Of a stretch of DNA of 52,670 nt, positions 26,542 to 35,063 are shown piece by piece (positions within the stretch are counted from its first letter, which is position 1; each line of letters opens with the position of its first letter). Under the pieces are notes generated by a model. It was not told the DNA's origin and searched no databases. It was given only the letters and a program-made list of their open reading frames with translations. Origin of the DNA: Heliophilum fasciatum. Lineage in GTDB: Bacteria > Bacillota > Desulfitobacteriia > Heliobacteriales > Heliobacteriaceae. The stretch spans positions 1 to 52,670 of the forward strand of contig NZ_SLXT01000022.1 in assembly GCF_004341395.1 (NCBI RefSeq). The letters are read 5' to 3'. The translations under genes and the position numbers were made by a program.

Positions 26542-27327
26542 ATGGACTTAAAAAACCTGATCTGGGAACAAGAGGGCCGGGTCGCGATCGTTACCTTCAG
26601 CCGGCCGAAAGCGCTCAATGCATTAAACGAAGAAACGTTCAATGAGTTGGCACGCGTGATCGATCGGGTGGAATCGGATGATACGGTTGGGGCACTGGTC
26701 TTAACGGGTGCCGGTGAAAAAGCTTTTGTTGCTGGTGCTGATATTGGTGAACTGCAAGCGCTCGAAACGTCGATGGCTTTTGTGGCCAAGGCGCGGCGGG
26801 GTCAAAACCTCTTTGCTCGGCTGGAGGATTTGAGTAAACCGGTTATCGCAGCGATCAACGGTTTTGCCCTTGGTGGCGGACTGGAACTGGCCTTGGCCTG
26901 CGATATTCGTTTTGCTGCCGATTCGGCCCGTATGGGCTTGCCGGAGATCAACCTCGGGCTGATTCCCGGTTATGGCGGGACACAGCGACTGGCGCGCCTC
27001 ATCGGTGAAGGACAAGCCAAAATGTTGATTTTCAGTGGGAAACCGGTGACGGCAACACGGGCGCTGGAACTGGGAATCGTGGAAAACGTGCTCCCGGCTG
27101 GTGAACTGCTGGCGGAAGCGAAAAAGCTGGCTGCTGAGTTGGCTGAGAAAGCACCGGTGGCGCTGGCCCTGGCCAAACGAGCCATCCATGACGGCCTCGC
27201 CACGGATATGGGTACGGGATGTTCCTTGGAAGCGCACTGCTTCAGTGTGGCCGGGGGAACGGAAGACTGTAAGGAAGGCATGAAGGCTTTCTTTGAGAAA
27301 CGTCCTGCTCAATTTAAGGGACGCTGA
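26542..27327 (+). CDS. Enoyl-CoA hydratase/crotonase family protein
   Basis: A 261-residue crotonase, ATG 26542 after GGAGGAAACAAAC. It has the oxyanion-hole block KAFVAGADIGEL, the glycine-rich FALGGGLELALACDIR with the first catalytic Glu, and PEINLGLIPGYGGTQRL with the second Glu. Both glutamates being present argues for true hydratase activity on short-chain enoyl-CoA, such as crotonyl-CoA in butyrate metabolism. No other beta-oxidation or butyrate gene is adjacent, so the substrate is not settled by context. The length is typical. Confidence 0.9.
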   Translation: MDLKNLIWEQEGRVAIVTFSRPKALNALNEETFNELARVIDRVESDDTVGALVLTGAGEKAFVAGADIGELQALETSMAFVAKARRGQNLFARLEDLSKPVIAAINGFALGGGLELALACDIRFAADSARMGLPEINLGLIPGYGGTQRLARLIGEGQAKMLIFSGKPVTATRALELGIVENVLPAGELLAEAKKLAAELAEKAPVALALAKRAIHDGLATDMGTGCSLEAHCFSVAGGTEDCKEGMKAFFEKRPAQFKGR

Positions 27328-27449
27328 TACATAACTGACTGTTTCAGGCGTTACGCCTGCGTGCAAGCAGGCGGCAATGGGGAGGTTAAACGGACTGCTG
27401 ACAGCTAAATAAAAGCACAAGCCTAACAGGGAATAAAATCCACGAGCAG

Positions 27450-27488
27450 AAAAAGCCGCCAAGCTGTGAACCAGCTGGCGGCTTTTAA
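27450..27488. terminator. Bidirectional terminator between crotonase and arsA
   Basis: AAAAGCCGCCA-a-GCTG / CAGC-TGGCGGCTTTT forms a long symmetrical hairpin with A and T tails, between two convergent stops. Confidence 0.8.
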
Positions 27489-27495
27489 TTTGTCT

Positions 27496-29250
27496 TCAAT
27501 CTTTAAAATCACCAATATTTTGGATGGAGGGATCCTGTAACCAGGGAATCACTACGAAGTGATCGTGACTAATTTGTTGCACTTTCTCGATCCATGTTTT
27601 TTCAGCCTCTGCCCGGGTGACAAGCATGGGATTATCGGTCTCGGCCGCGGCAAGGGATTGATTGACCACCCACCATTGATTGGTAATACCAGCTCGGCGT
27701 AAATCCTCGCGCAGTCGCATCGCTTCAAAAACAGGGGTTGCTTCGGGCAAGGTAACGATGACGACTTCCGTTTGTTTTTCATCGCGCAATCGGGGCAATA
27801 ATCGCTGCACCGATAGGGGTGTTTCGCCTTTGGTCCGTTGCACTTCCCGGTGATAACTGAGGGTGGCGTCGAGCAGTAACAGCGTATGGCCGGTAGGCGC
27901 CGTATCGATAATCACAACTTCATTTTCGGCTTTATCGACGATTTCGGCAAAAGCGCGGAAGACAGCGATCTCTTGGGTGCAGGGTGATCGCAAATCTTCT
28001 TCAATATAGGCAATATCGTCGTCGCTCATGGTTTCGCGGGCCTTGGCGAGTACTTCGTTTTGGTAGTTTTTTAGTTCCTGCTTTTCATCGACATGGCTAA
28101 GGGTGATATTTTCAGCTCCGGCAAACACATAACCGAGATGATCGGCGGGGTCGGTGGAAGTTAAATGCACCTGAACGCCCTTCTTCGCCAGGGCGACGGC
28201 AATGGTGGCAGCGACCGAAGTTTTGCCGACGCCGCCCTTACCCATCGTAAAAATGACTTTTTTACCTGCTGCGTATAGATCATCGACGAGAGCATTGATG
28301 GGTTTCAGGTTCGTTAGTTGGCTTTCCCCGTGGGCACTGAGATAATCATCGCTGTTCAAGAACGCCCGTATTTTATCCAAGCCCAAAATGTTATAGGAGC
28401 GCAGGGGGATCATATAAGTCTTTTGCGCTTTGAGTCCTTCCGGCATCGTGGCGATAGCTTGCTGTTGCTTTGATCGGATTTTTTGCGATAGTTCATCGGA
28501 TGCTTCACTTAAGATGCCGTTGATGATCAGCAGTTGATTATGGATGCCTAAATCGCGCAATTCCCGGCTGGAACGTTCTGCTTCCAGCAGCGGCGTTTCT
28601 TCCGGCCTGGAAACGAGGATCAGGGTGGTTTTAGCTTGATCGGCAAGATTGACAACGGCATGTTTATACATATCTTTTTTATCTTCCAGACCGGCCAGTT
28701 GGCCGAGACAGGAAGCTCCATGGGTGCTTTCGGCGATGAAATTACTCCAGGCGGAAGGCAGTTGCAGCATGCGCAGGGTATGCCCGGTGGGGGCGGTGTC
28801 AAAGATGATGTAATCAAATTCTTTTTCTGTCTTTTTGTCGGTGATAAAGTGGGAAAACTGGTCAAAGGCCGCAATTTCAATGGTACAAGAGCCCGAAAGT
28901 TGTTCTTCCATACTGGCAATGACGCTGTCAGGCAGTTTTCCCCGATAGGGAGCAACAACGGATTCACGGTATTCGCGGGCGGCTTCTTCCGGATCAAGGT
29001 TGGCCACGACAAGTCCGGGAACGCCTGCGATCGGCATACCCTTGCCATGTAACGCTGTATGAAAAACGTCTTGCAAATTGGAAGCCGGGTCGGTGCTGAT
29101 CAGCAGCACCTTGTTACCACGGTCGGCCAAATTGACAGCGACAGCGCAAGCGGTCGATGTTTTGCCGACGCCGCCTTTGCCGGTGAAAAACAAATACTGG
29201 GTGAGATTAATTTTATTGATGTCAAAGGATTCTAATCGGGTATTGATCAT
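27496..29250 (-). CDS. arsA: ArsA arsenite-transport ATPase, two-domain form
   Basis: A 584-residue ATPase. The start is put at ATG 29250, which overlaps the arsD stop as ATGA; a further upstream extension of the frame lies inside arsD. It is built of two homologous halves, each with a deviant P-loop (FFTGKGGVGKTS near residue 22 and FTMGKGGVGKTS near 334) and the signature DTAPTGHTLRML / DTAPTGHTLLLL. A Cys between them (SCTIE) and a second (PCTQE) match arsenite-site cysteines. ArsA drives export through the ArsB/Acr3 permease, which is not encoded in this window. Confidence 0.93.
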   Translation of the reverse strand: MINTRLESFDINKINLTQYLFFTGKGGVGKTSTACAVAVNLADRGNKVLLISTDPASNLQDVFHTALHGKGMPIAGVPGLVVANLDPEEAAREYRESVVAPYRGKLPDSVIASMEEQLSGSCTIEIAAFDQFSHFITDKKTEKEFDYIIFDTAPTGHTLRMLQLPSAWSNFIAESTHGASCLGQLAGLEDKKDMYKHAVVNLADQAKTTLILVSRPEETPLLEAERSSRELRDLGIHNQLLIINGILSEASDELSQKIRSKQQQAIATMPEGLKAQKTYMIPLRSYNILGLDKIRAFLNSDDYLSAHGESQLTNLKPINALVDDLYAAGKKVIFTMGKGGVGKTSVAATIAVALAKKGVQVHLTSTDPADHLGYVFAGAENITLSHVDEKQELKNYQNEVLAKARETMSDDDIAYIEEDLRSPCTQEIAVFRAFAEIVDKAENEVVIIDTAPTGHTLLLLDATLSYHREVQRTKGETPLSVQRLLPRLRDEKQTEVVIVTLPEATPVFEAMRLREDLRRAGITNQWWVVNQSLAAAETDNPMLVTRAEAEKTWIEKVQQISHDHFVVIPWLQDPSIQNIGDFKD

Positions 29251-29615
29251 GAACAGCACCCCGTCGAACCGCAGCAACAATCGTTGGCGGCGGCAGGCGG
29301 TTTGGTGTCGAGCGTGATTTCCAGCCATTTTTCGATTTCTTCATTGGTGGGGTACTCTTTGGTCTTGGCTACGGCTCCATCGACCAGTGTTACCGGTAAG
29401 ATGTGGGCGCCTTCTTTTTGGAGAAGATCACTGATCACTTGATTGGCGATAAAATCTTGCGGCTCGATGGATAAGCCGTGGCGCTTAATGATAATTCCTT
29501 TTTCTTTTAAGGCGCTAATCACCGTAGCGATGCGCAGCAGTTCCGTATCGATGGAAGGTCCGCAAACTCCTGTAGGGCAACACATGGCCGGGTCAAAAAT
29601 TTCGATTTTCTTCAT
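29247..29615 (-). CDS. arsD: ArsD arsenic metallochaperone
   Basis: A 122-residue protein. AAGGAGG precedes ATG 29615, which excludes the longer frame. The vicinal Cys pair and following Cys of ArsD are present (MCCPTGVCG), and the C-terminus has more cysteines (DCCCGSTGCC). It hands arsenite or antimonite to ArsA, whose gene overlaps it by 4 bases. Its stop lies inside the arsA start, which indicates translational coupling. Confidence 0.93.
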   Translation of the reverse strand: MKKIEIFDPAMCCPTGVCGPSIDTELLRIATVISALKEKGIIIKRHGLSIEPQDFIANQVISDLLQKEGAHILPVTLVDGAVAKTKEYPTNEEIEKWLEITLDTKPPAAANDCCCGSTGCCS

Positions 29616-29628
29616 GATCAATTCCTCC

Positions 29629-29964
29629 TTATTTATCGGCAGTACGCTCTGGGCGGCTGCATGGTGTACAGATACAATCAACCTTGTCATTGGTATTGGT
29701 TATATGGTTGATAAAATGTATGGCTTCATCGGTTCGGTCTCGATTAAGTGTGTATCTCATCCAGGCTCCATCGCGAACGCCATGGACCAAGCCGCTTTCG
29801 GTCAGTATTTTCATATGGTAGCTGAGGGTTGACTGAGAAATGCTGAATCTTTCCAAGATATCGCATGCGCACATCTCACCACATGACAGCATGTCAATGA
29901 TCTTCAGACGTGTTTCATCGGATAAGGCCTTAAATACGGGAACATAATCGGCGTGCGCGTTCAT
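29629..29964 (-). CDS. arsR: ArsR/SmtB family arsenic-responsive repressor
   Basis: A 111-residue winged-helix repressor with recognition helix ISQSTLSYHMKIL and the metalloid site CACDIL in the MCACDILERF block, matching the ArsR pattern CxCxL. A C-terminal CICTPC motif provides three more cysteines. It begins the arsRDA operon, 13 bases ahead of arsD, and would release DNA on binding arsenite. ATG 29964 is preceded by AGGAGGTGA. Confidence 0.92.
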   Translation of the reverse strand: MNAHADYVPVFKALSDETRLKIIDMLSCGEMCACDILERFSISQSTLSYHMKILTESGLVHGVRDGAWMRYTLNRDRTDEAIHFINHITNTNDKVDCICTPCSRPERTADK

Positions 29965-30002
29965 CGAGGGTCACCTCCTGTTATATTTATATGCCTCGAT
30001 TA

Positions 30003-30056
30003 CATCTAAATGTTTCGATATGTCTAGATGCTATCACTCATATCGATGATTGTCAA
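30003..30056 (-). promoter_or_regulatory. arsRDA promoter and operator
   Basis: On the minus strand a perfect -35 TTGACA (30056-30051), a 17-base spacer and -10 TAGCAT (30033-30028) lie upstream of arsR. The inverted repeat CATCTA-N16-TAGATG (30030-30003) overlaps the -10 box, the expected place for an ArsR operator. Only the sequence symmetry is seen; binding is inferred. Confidence 0.6.
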
Positions 30057-30069
30057 TGTCGTGCACGAA

Positions 30070-30108
30070 GAAAGAAGCCGCCAAGCGATCACAAGCTGAC
30101 GGCTTTTG
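30070..30108. terminator. Hairpin between arsR promoter and cfa
   Basis: AAGCCGCCAAGC / AGCTGACGGCTTTT forms an imperfect stem next to the cfa 3' end. It resembles the hairpin at 27450-27488 on the other side of the ars operon. Confidence 0.5.
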
Positions 30109-30131
30109 GTATTCATGGGTTGTGGGACGTT

Positions 30132-31421
30132 CTAAACAGAGGTATACTCCCGAGTCAATCGGAGATGATTATTCAATCCTTTCGAAAAAAGTATTTGATG
30201 TACTGCAAGTCCACTATGCCGGAACGATCCGGCGCAGGATTGCAAATACATGCGCCACATCCGAATGAATCGATCGTCGTATTTTTCCCTTACCTGCTCC
30301 AGGCTTTGCTCAAAGTTTTCCGCCCAGCGATCCAAGGTCATGGCATAGTGAATGCGCAGCGATTCGACGTCCAGCAGGTGAAAATCATAGTCCGGCAACA
30401 TCCAAATGGTCTCACGAAGCGTAGGGATGTAGCTCCCCGGAAAGATATATTTTTCCACCCACGGGTTGGTGGGGCCTTCGGTGGTGTAGGTAATCGTGTG
30501 CAGGAGCGATACTCCGCCCGGCGTTAACATGTCTTTGACGGCTGTCATGTAGAGCGGCATGCCGACCTGTCCTACATGCTCAAACATGCCCACGCTGACG
30601 ATCCGATCAAAGTGAACTCCCGTTTTTGCCAGTTCCCGGTAATCCATCAATTTCACATCGACGAGATGCTCAAGTTGCATCTCCTCAATCCGTTGTTTGG
30701 CTTTGGCAAATTGTTCATGGCTGACGGTAATACCTGTAGCCTTTACCCCATAGTGCTGCGCGGCGCGGATAATCAGCCATCCCCAGCCACTGCCAATGTC
30801 TAAAAGCCTTTGTCCCGGTTGCAGTTGCAGTTTTTGGAGGGTATAATCGATCTTTTGCAGTTGCGCTTGCTCCAGGGAATCCTGGGGAGTCTGAAAATAG
30901 GCGCAAGAATAGCTCATTGTGGGATCGAGCCAGAGGGAAAAGAAATCATTGCCGAGGTCGTAATGGTGTTGAACGTCTTTTTTCTGTTTTTCAATGGACA
31001 CTTTCCGCAACAGGGAATTAATTTTTTGCCCGGTTCTGCCCAAGGTGATTTTATCTAAAAGCCGCTTGTTTAAATAGAGCAGCCTGACGACATCATCGAT
31101 CTGGCCGTCCAATTCAATCAAACCATCCGTATAAGCCTCGCCAAAAACCAAGGCTGGGTTTTTCACCAGTTTTCCGATGACCGAGCGGTCGCGGATCATC
31201 AGCTTAAAAAAAGACGGGCCTTCGCCGTATTTTTCTTCCGTTCCATCCCAAAACAACACTTCGAATGCTCCTTGTTCGATATAGCCACAGAGCGTATGAA
31301 GCATTTTCTTTTCGAGTTCTCCTGTTCTTTCGAATACATATTTACTTGCGCGGCTCATGGGGGGCGCCTCGATAAAACCGGTTGGTTCAGACGCGTCACG
31401 GTTTTCAGTGGAAACAGGCAT
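30132..31421 (-). CDS. cfa: Cyclopropane-fatty-acyl-phospholipid synthase
   Basis: A 429-residue SAM-dependent enzyme that adds a methylene to unsaturated membrane lipids. A lipid-binding N-terminal domain (about 35-150) precedes the methyltransferase domain: HHYDLGNDFFSLWLDPTMSYSCAYF, SAM motif LLDIGSGWGWLI, and SVGMFEHVG with the Glu that contributes to the active site. The Cys in YSCAYF is the usual conserved one. ATG 31421 follows GAGGAGCG. The length is normal. It runs away from the ars operon and is not part of it. Confidence 0.92.
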   Translation of the reverse strand: MPVSTENRDASEPTGFIEAPPMSRASKYVFERTGELEKKMLHTLCGYIEQGAFEVLFWDGTEEKYGEGPSFFKLMIRDRSVIGKLVKNPALVFGEAYTDGLIELDGQIDDVVRLLYLNKRLLDKITLGRTGQKINSLLRKVSIEKQKKDVQHHYDLGNDFFSLWLDPTMSYSCAYFQTPQDSLEQAQLQKIDYTLQKLQLQPGQRLLDIGSGWGWLIIRAAQHYGVKATGITVSHEQFAKAKQRIEEMQLEHLVDVKLMDYRELAKTGVHFDRIVSVGMFEHVGQVGMPLYMTAVKDMLTPGGVSLLHTITYTTEGPTNPWVEKYIFPGSYIPTLRETIWMLPDYDFHLLDVESLRIHYAMTLDRWAENFEQSLEQVREKYDDRFIRMWRMYLQSCAGSFRHSGLAVHQILFSKGLNNHLRLTREYTSV

Positions 31422-31577
31422 CGATATTCGCTCCTCGTTTTAAACTTTGCATTTTATTATGTACGGAGTTGCTCCATTTAATGTAAATGCGCAGGCGGCT
31501 CAAATTCCTGGATGGACCCTTTCCGCAGGGTACATACTATTTCCAGGGTAGCATCACTGGGCAAAGGGGCATTGGCC

Positions 31578-31646
31578 ATGCTGCTGCTTTTATTGGTATT
31601 GGTAATCGGCGGATTGATCTGGAGCGTAGGCAAAGGAGTGGACTAA
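31578..31646 (+). CDS. Tiny single-membrane-span protein (22 residues)
   Basis: A 22-codon frame, MLLLLLVLVIGGLIW followed by a short polar tail SVGKGVD, with AAAGGGG eight bases upstream of the ATG. It is a single hydrophobic helix. The next tiny gene begins 4 bases after its stop. Similar small proteins serve as subunits of membrane complexes or as regulators, but no homologue is recognised. Confidence 0.4.
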   Translation: MLLLLLVLVIGGLIWSVGKGVD

Positions 31647-31649
31647 CTG

Positions 31650-31754
31650 ATGGCTGCCGATCGCGTATTGGCATTCATCTTGCTGGTGGTGCTTAGTTCG
31701 GCGATCATCTATGCGCTGTATTCCTCTTGGTTTGTCACCAAAACAAAGTCCTAG
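31650..31754 (+). CDS. Tiny single-membrane-span protein (34 residues)
   Basis: A 34-residue frame: MAADRVLAFILLVVLSSAII, then YALYSSWFVTKTKS. One hydrophobic helix is bounded by a basic C-terminus, so the tail probably faces the cytoplasm. AGGAG lies 11 bases upstream, inside the preceding tiny gene. It ends about 50 bp before the MazG-like gene. Coupled arrangement supports translation; function unknown. Confidence 0.4.
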   Translation: MAADRVLAFILLVVLSSAIIYALYSSWFVTKTKS

Positions 31755-31804
31755 AACAGTCAGCGCTGGACAAGTGGGCCGGAACAAGCTATTGTAGGAG
31801 CGAG

Positions 31805-32146
31805 GTGATCGATGTGGGGCAACCAACACAACCAACGCTCCAGGATGTACAAGCACAGGTGGATCGCTATATCAGTCAGTATAAAGAAGGTTATTTTGAC
31901 CCACAGGTACTGATTTTGCGTTTTTGCGAAGAACTGGGTGAACTCTCACGGGAAGTCTCTCACCGGTATGGGCCTAAGAAAAAAAAGCCCAGTGAAGCGG
32001 ACGGGGATATGGCGCTGGAACTGGGCGACTTGTTGTTTATTCTGGTTTGTTTTGCTAACGCCCAGGGCTATGACCTGGCCGATATTTTTGAACGGACCAT
32101 GGCCAAGTACGAGACGCGTGATCGTGGCCGCTGGACGCCGAAGTAA
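31805..32146 (+). CDS. MazG-like nucleotide pyrophosphohydrolase
   Basis: About 113 residues. The frame is open from 31727, but TAGGAG and GAGGTGA place the start at GTG 31805 or 31814. The helical domain shows the MazG/all-alpha NTP pyrophosphatase pattern: FCEELGELSREVSH (EExxE-like metal site) and later ALELGDLLFILVCFANAQG (ExxD). Such single-domain enzymes cleave nucleoside triphosphates to monophosphates and pyrophosphate, for house-cleaning or stress control. The substrate cannot be told from sequence. Confidence 0.8.
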   Translation: MIDVGQPTQPTLQDVQAQVDRYISQYKEGYFDPQVLILRFCEELGELSREVSHRYGPKKKKPSEADGDMALELGDLLFILVCFANAQGYDLADIFERTMAKYETRDRGRWTPK

Positions 32147-32202
32147 GTCTGGTATTCTTAGCGTTGGCTTTTCAATGCTATCATCTTTTTTTCAAAAGGC
32201 TG

Positions 32203-32231
32203 TTGACTTTGTCCCATTGAGTAGCTATAAT
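32203..32231 (+). promoter_or_regulatory. Promoter of tRNA-Thr
   Basis: TTGACT, a 17-base spacer and a perfect TATAAT end 26 bases before the tRNA. Confidence 0.8.
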
Positions 32232-32257
32232 TATTCTTGCGCTTACGGCGTATGGTT

Positions 32258-32332
32258 GCCGATGTGGCTCAGGGGTAGAGCAGCTCACTCGTAATGAGCA
32301 GGTCGCCGGTTCGAATCCGGCCATCGGCTCCA
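32258..32332 (+). tRNA. tRNA-Thr (anticodon CGT)
   Basis: A 75-base cloverleaf with the acceptor stem GCCGATG / CATCGGC, D arm GCTCAGGGGTAGAGC, anticodon stem GCTCA / TGAGC around loop CTCGTAA, T arm CCGGTTCGAATCCGG and an encoded CCA end. The anticodon CGT reads ACG threonine codons. It has its own promoter upstream and a terminator downstream. Confidence 0.97.
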
Positions 32333-32343
32333 GTGAAATTAAG

Positions 32344-32374
32344 GTCTTCGGGGTTTTCCCCGAAGGCTTTTTTC
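32344..32374 (+). terminator. Terminator of tRNA-Thr
   Basis: CTTCGGGG-TTTT-CCCCGAAG followed by GC and a T run, 12 bases past the tRNA. Confidence 0.85.
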
Positions 32375-32462
32375 GTTTTTTAAACAGTAGTACATTGTTA
32401 ATTTTTCGAGACGGGGAAGGAAAGCGATAGCATAATATCCAATTGTAATATAGCGATTCGCT

Positions 32463-32493
32463 ACCAAGTATTCCGTGGAGCTTGGTGATTTTT
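32463..32493 (+). terminator. Hairpin with T run upstream of the CxxCH protein gene
   Basis: ACCAAG / CTTGGT around a 12-base loop is followed by a run of T, about 30 bases before the start codon at 32523. It may be a terminator or attenuator in the leader; no ligand class is recognised. Confidence 0.35.
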
Positions 32494-32522
32494 TTATGTA
32501 TGGTAAGGAGGAACATGTTTAA

Positions 32523-33206
32523 ATGAACAAGAAAACTGCAATTGCTCTTTTAACGGCAGGTGTACTGGTCGTAGGCGCCACCGTTGCCGGGGCGACAGAA
32601 TCAATCCGCTTGGTCGTTAACGGCAAGGAAGTTCAATCGGATGTGCCGCCGCAAATCGTCAATGATCGCGTGGTTGTGCCACTGCGTGCCGTAGGAGAGG
32701 CATTAAAAGCAGACGTAAAATGGGATGGAGAGACGTCCACCGTCACTGTCGATCTGCCGACCCAGGGTAATGAGAATAACGAGGATCGCGAGAAAATGGC
32801 CAAAATCGCCAAAGGTTTTGCCGAGTGGCAACAGCATGCCAGAACTCAAATGGAACTGATCGATGCGCGTATGGAAAAATCCACAGGCATGACCGGCAAA
32901 GAAGCTGCTAAAGAGTATGCAGCGATCCAAGCGATCCTCGAAAAAGAAATCATTCAAAAAGCCAAGGAGATTTATCCTCCGTACAAACATAGCAAAGCCC
33001 ATAATGAGTTTGTCGACGGTGCCTACCGTCTGGAAGCCGGTAGCCGCCTGTTAGCGATGGCGTTAGAAGAAGAGCAAAAAGGCAATACCGAAATTGGCAA
33101 TACATTGGCTGAAGCGGCCGATAGCTTTTTCAGCAATGAAAGCAAAATGGACAAATTCCTGTCCATGAACTGCGCTGAATGTCATGATAAAGGGGAGAAA
33201 AAATAA
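32523..33206 (+). CDS. Secreted copper-amine-oxidase-like protein with a C-terminal CxxCH haem motif
   Basis: A 227-residue exported protein, ATG 32523 after AAGGAGG. Residues 1-24 are a signal peptide ending VAGA-TES. Residues about 25-80 are a short copper-amine-oxidase N-terminal-like domain (VNDRVVVPLRAVGEALKA). A helical domain follows, rich in Lys and Glu. The last residues contain MNCAECHDKG, a CxxCH motif able to bind one c-type haem if the export side has a cytochrome c maturation system. The axial partner might be the nearby Met or a distant His. No oxidoreductase neighbour is present. A mono-haem cytochrome is inferred, not shown. Confidence 0.75.
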   Translation: MNKKTAIALLTAGVLVVGATVAGATESIRLVVNGKEVQSDVPPQIVNDRVVVPLRAVGEALKADVKWDGETSTVTVDLPTQGNENNEDREKMAKIAKGFAEWQQHARTQMELIDARMEKSTGMTGKEAAKEYAAIQAILEKEIIQKAKEIYPPYKHSKAHNEFVDGAYRLEAGSRLLAMALEEEQKGNTEIGNTLAEAADSFFSNESKMDKFLSMNCAECHDKGEKK

Positions 33207-33228
33207 GCAACCCCCCATAAATGTAGAA

Positions 33229-33268
33229 ACACCAACACAGGAAGCGCTTGCTGTGTTGGTGTTTTTTA
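33229..33268 (+). terminator. Terminator after the CxxCH protein gene
   Basis: AACACCAACACAG / CTGTGTTGGTGTT with a 10-base loop and a T run; a near-perfect stem of 13 pairs. Confidence 0.85.
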
Positions 33269-33302
33269 TGTTCTTAGCGCTTTATTCGCTTTTCCTGCTT
33301 CT

Positions 33303-35063
33303 TTACCTAATCCGTGGAAACCGCACGGAAAAAGTAGTCCCTTGCGAAGAGCTTTGCACTTCGATGTTGGCTTGATGACGTGCGGCGATGCTGTAGCAAA
33401 TGGCGAGGCCCAATCCCGTGCCCTTATCTTTGGTCGTAAAAAAAGGCGTGCCGAGTTTTTTTAGGTGTTCCGGCGAGATGCCAGAGCCATAGTCGCTTAC
33501 CTGAAGCAGCACATGGCTACGGGTGGCTGATGTGGCGATGATCAACCGGCCACCCGGTGCCATGGCTTCAAATCCGTTGTGCACCAGGTTGAGGAGCAAT
33601 TGACGAATCTCTTTTTGATTGAGCAGCAGTTGGGGGATCGGTTGGCAATTGAAGATCACTTGATGGGAGAACTGCACGGCATCCGTTACCAGCAACGGTT
33701 CCATGGCTTCAAGCAATTGGTTAAGATCACAACGCTGTTGATCGCCGGGATGGGTTCGTGCGATGGAAAGAAACTCAGTGATGATGTGGTTCGCGCGATC
33801 CAGTTCTTTGATCATGAGGTCCATATGATGCGAACTGAGCGGGCTGTCAGGCTTACGTTGATAAATCTGCAGATATCCACGAACGGTAGTCATGGGATTG
33901 CGAATTTCGTGGGCGATACCGGCCGCTGTTTCTCCCAACAGATGAAGTTGATCGAGGCGGTTGATTTCGTTCCTGTATTTTTTTAGTTCAGTTATATCTT
34001 GGGCAACGGCAAAGATGCAGGGTTGATCATCCACATGGATGATGTCTGCGGATAAATAAACGGTATGCTTCTCGCCGTTTTTTGCTAAGAAAGTGATTTC
34101 AGCATTACGAACGGGGCATTGGGCAAAAAGGGCATAAAGGCGTTGCAATACTTCCTGATCAAAGGTAGGGATTTCCTCGATATGCTTGCCCAGGACTTCG
34201 GCCTTCGTGTATCCGGAGAGCTTTTGCCATGTATTGTTGACATCCAGATACCGATGGTCGCCAAGAGAGACGATCGCACCCATATTCGGGCTGGCCTCAA
34301 AAGCTTTGAGGTACCGTTCTTCGGAGAGTCGCAGGGCCCCTTCGATTTTTTTTCTTTCCGTGATATCCCGTGCCACCGTCAATACGGCCGGTTGACCGTT
34401 AAACGTAATAGGCACTGAATGAACTTCGATGTAGGTGACTTTGCCCTTGGTGCTTTGTAACATAAGCTCGCCGGGAGGAAGCGGTTGTTGCTGTTCTTTG
34501 AGAAGACGTAATCGTTCATTGGCATAGGAGAGGCTCTCCGGATGAATCAACGTAAGGGGGCTTTGCCCCAGTAAGTCGTCAGGACTGGTGAGGCCGACGA
34601 AGTTCGCACATTGTTGATTGGCGAAAAGAATACGTCCCTCTTGATGGATGAGGATCCCGTCTGGTGAATGTTCCACCAGTAACCGATAGCGAATTTCACT
34701 TTCACGTAGGGCGTGCTCAAAGCTTTTTGCGCTGATATCCAAGTAGGCCAGTGCAATGTGCTTGGTTTCGGGCAAGGGAGTAATGGTCATGACGATGGTC
34801 TTTTTCTGTCCCAAGCGGTTGATAAACTGGTACACATAGCGTGGTTGTTCTTGTTCGATGGCTTGTTGCCATGATTCTTCCGCCACTTCGAGGCGGGAGC
34901 GATCATCGGGGGCGACAAAATCTTTCCAGTTCAGTTGACGCTCCATTTCCTGCTTTGGATAGCCTGACAAGGAGATAAAGCGCTGGTTGGCATGGGTGAT
35001 CGTTCCTGTGTGGTCGATAAGTACAATGGGATTGCTGTTTTGTTCAAAAAACTCTTGAAACAT
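33303..35063 (-). CDS. PAS-domain sensor histidine kinase
   Basis: A 586-residue kinase with no membrane segment, so it senses a cytoplasmic signal. Three PAS domains come first (about 1-115, 120-240 and 245-360; VLIDHTGTITHANQRF; ILFANQQCANFVG; YLDVNNTWQKLSG). The HisKA helix has the H box GIAHEIRNPMTTVRGY. The ATPase has LLLNLVHNGFEAM, DYGSGI and [12 protein letters not shown]. The order resembles the sporulation kinases KinA/KinE of Bacillus. No response regulator is adjacent, so it is an orphan kinase; a link to Spo0A is possible but unproven. Confidence 0.9.
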   Translation of the reverse strand: MFQEFFEQNSNPIVLIDHTGTITHANQRFISLSGYPKQEMERQLNWKDFVAPDDRSRLEVAEESWQQAIEQEQPRYVYQFINRLGQKKTIVMTITPLPETKHIALAYLDISAKSFEHALRESEIRYRLLVEHSPDGILIHQEGRILFANQQCANFVGLTSPDDLLGQSPLTLIHPESLSYANERLRLLKEQQQPLPPGELMLQSTKGKVTYIEVHSVPITFNGQPAVLTVARDITERKKIEGALRLSEERYLKAFEASPNMGAIVSLGDHRYLDVNNTWQKLSGYTKAEVLGKHIEEIPTFDQEVLQRLYALFAQCPVRNAEITFLAKNGEKHTVYLSADIIHVDDQPCIFAVAQDITELKKYRNEINRLDQLHLLGETAAGIAHEIRNPMTTVRGYLQIYQRKPDSPLSSHHMDLMIKELDRANHIITEFLSIARTHPGDQQRCDLNQLLEAMEPLLVTDAVQFSHQVIFNCQPIPQLLLNQKEIRQLLLNLVHNGFEAMAPGGRLIIATSATRSHVLLQVSDYGSGISPEHLKKLGTPFFTTKDKGTGLGLAICYSIAARHQANIEVQSSSQGTTFSVRFPRIR

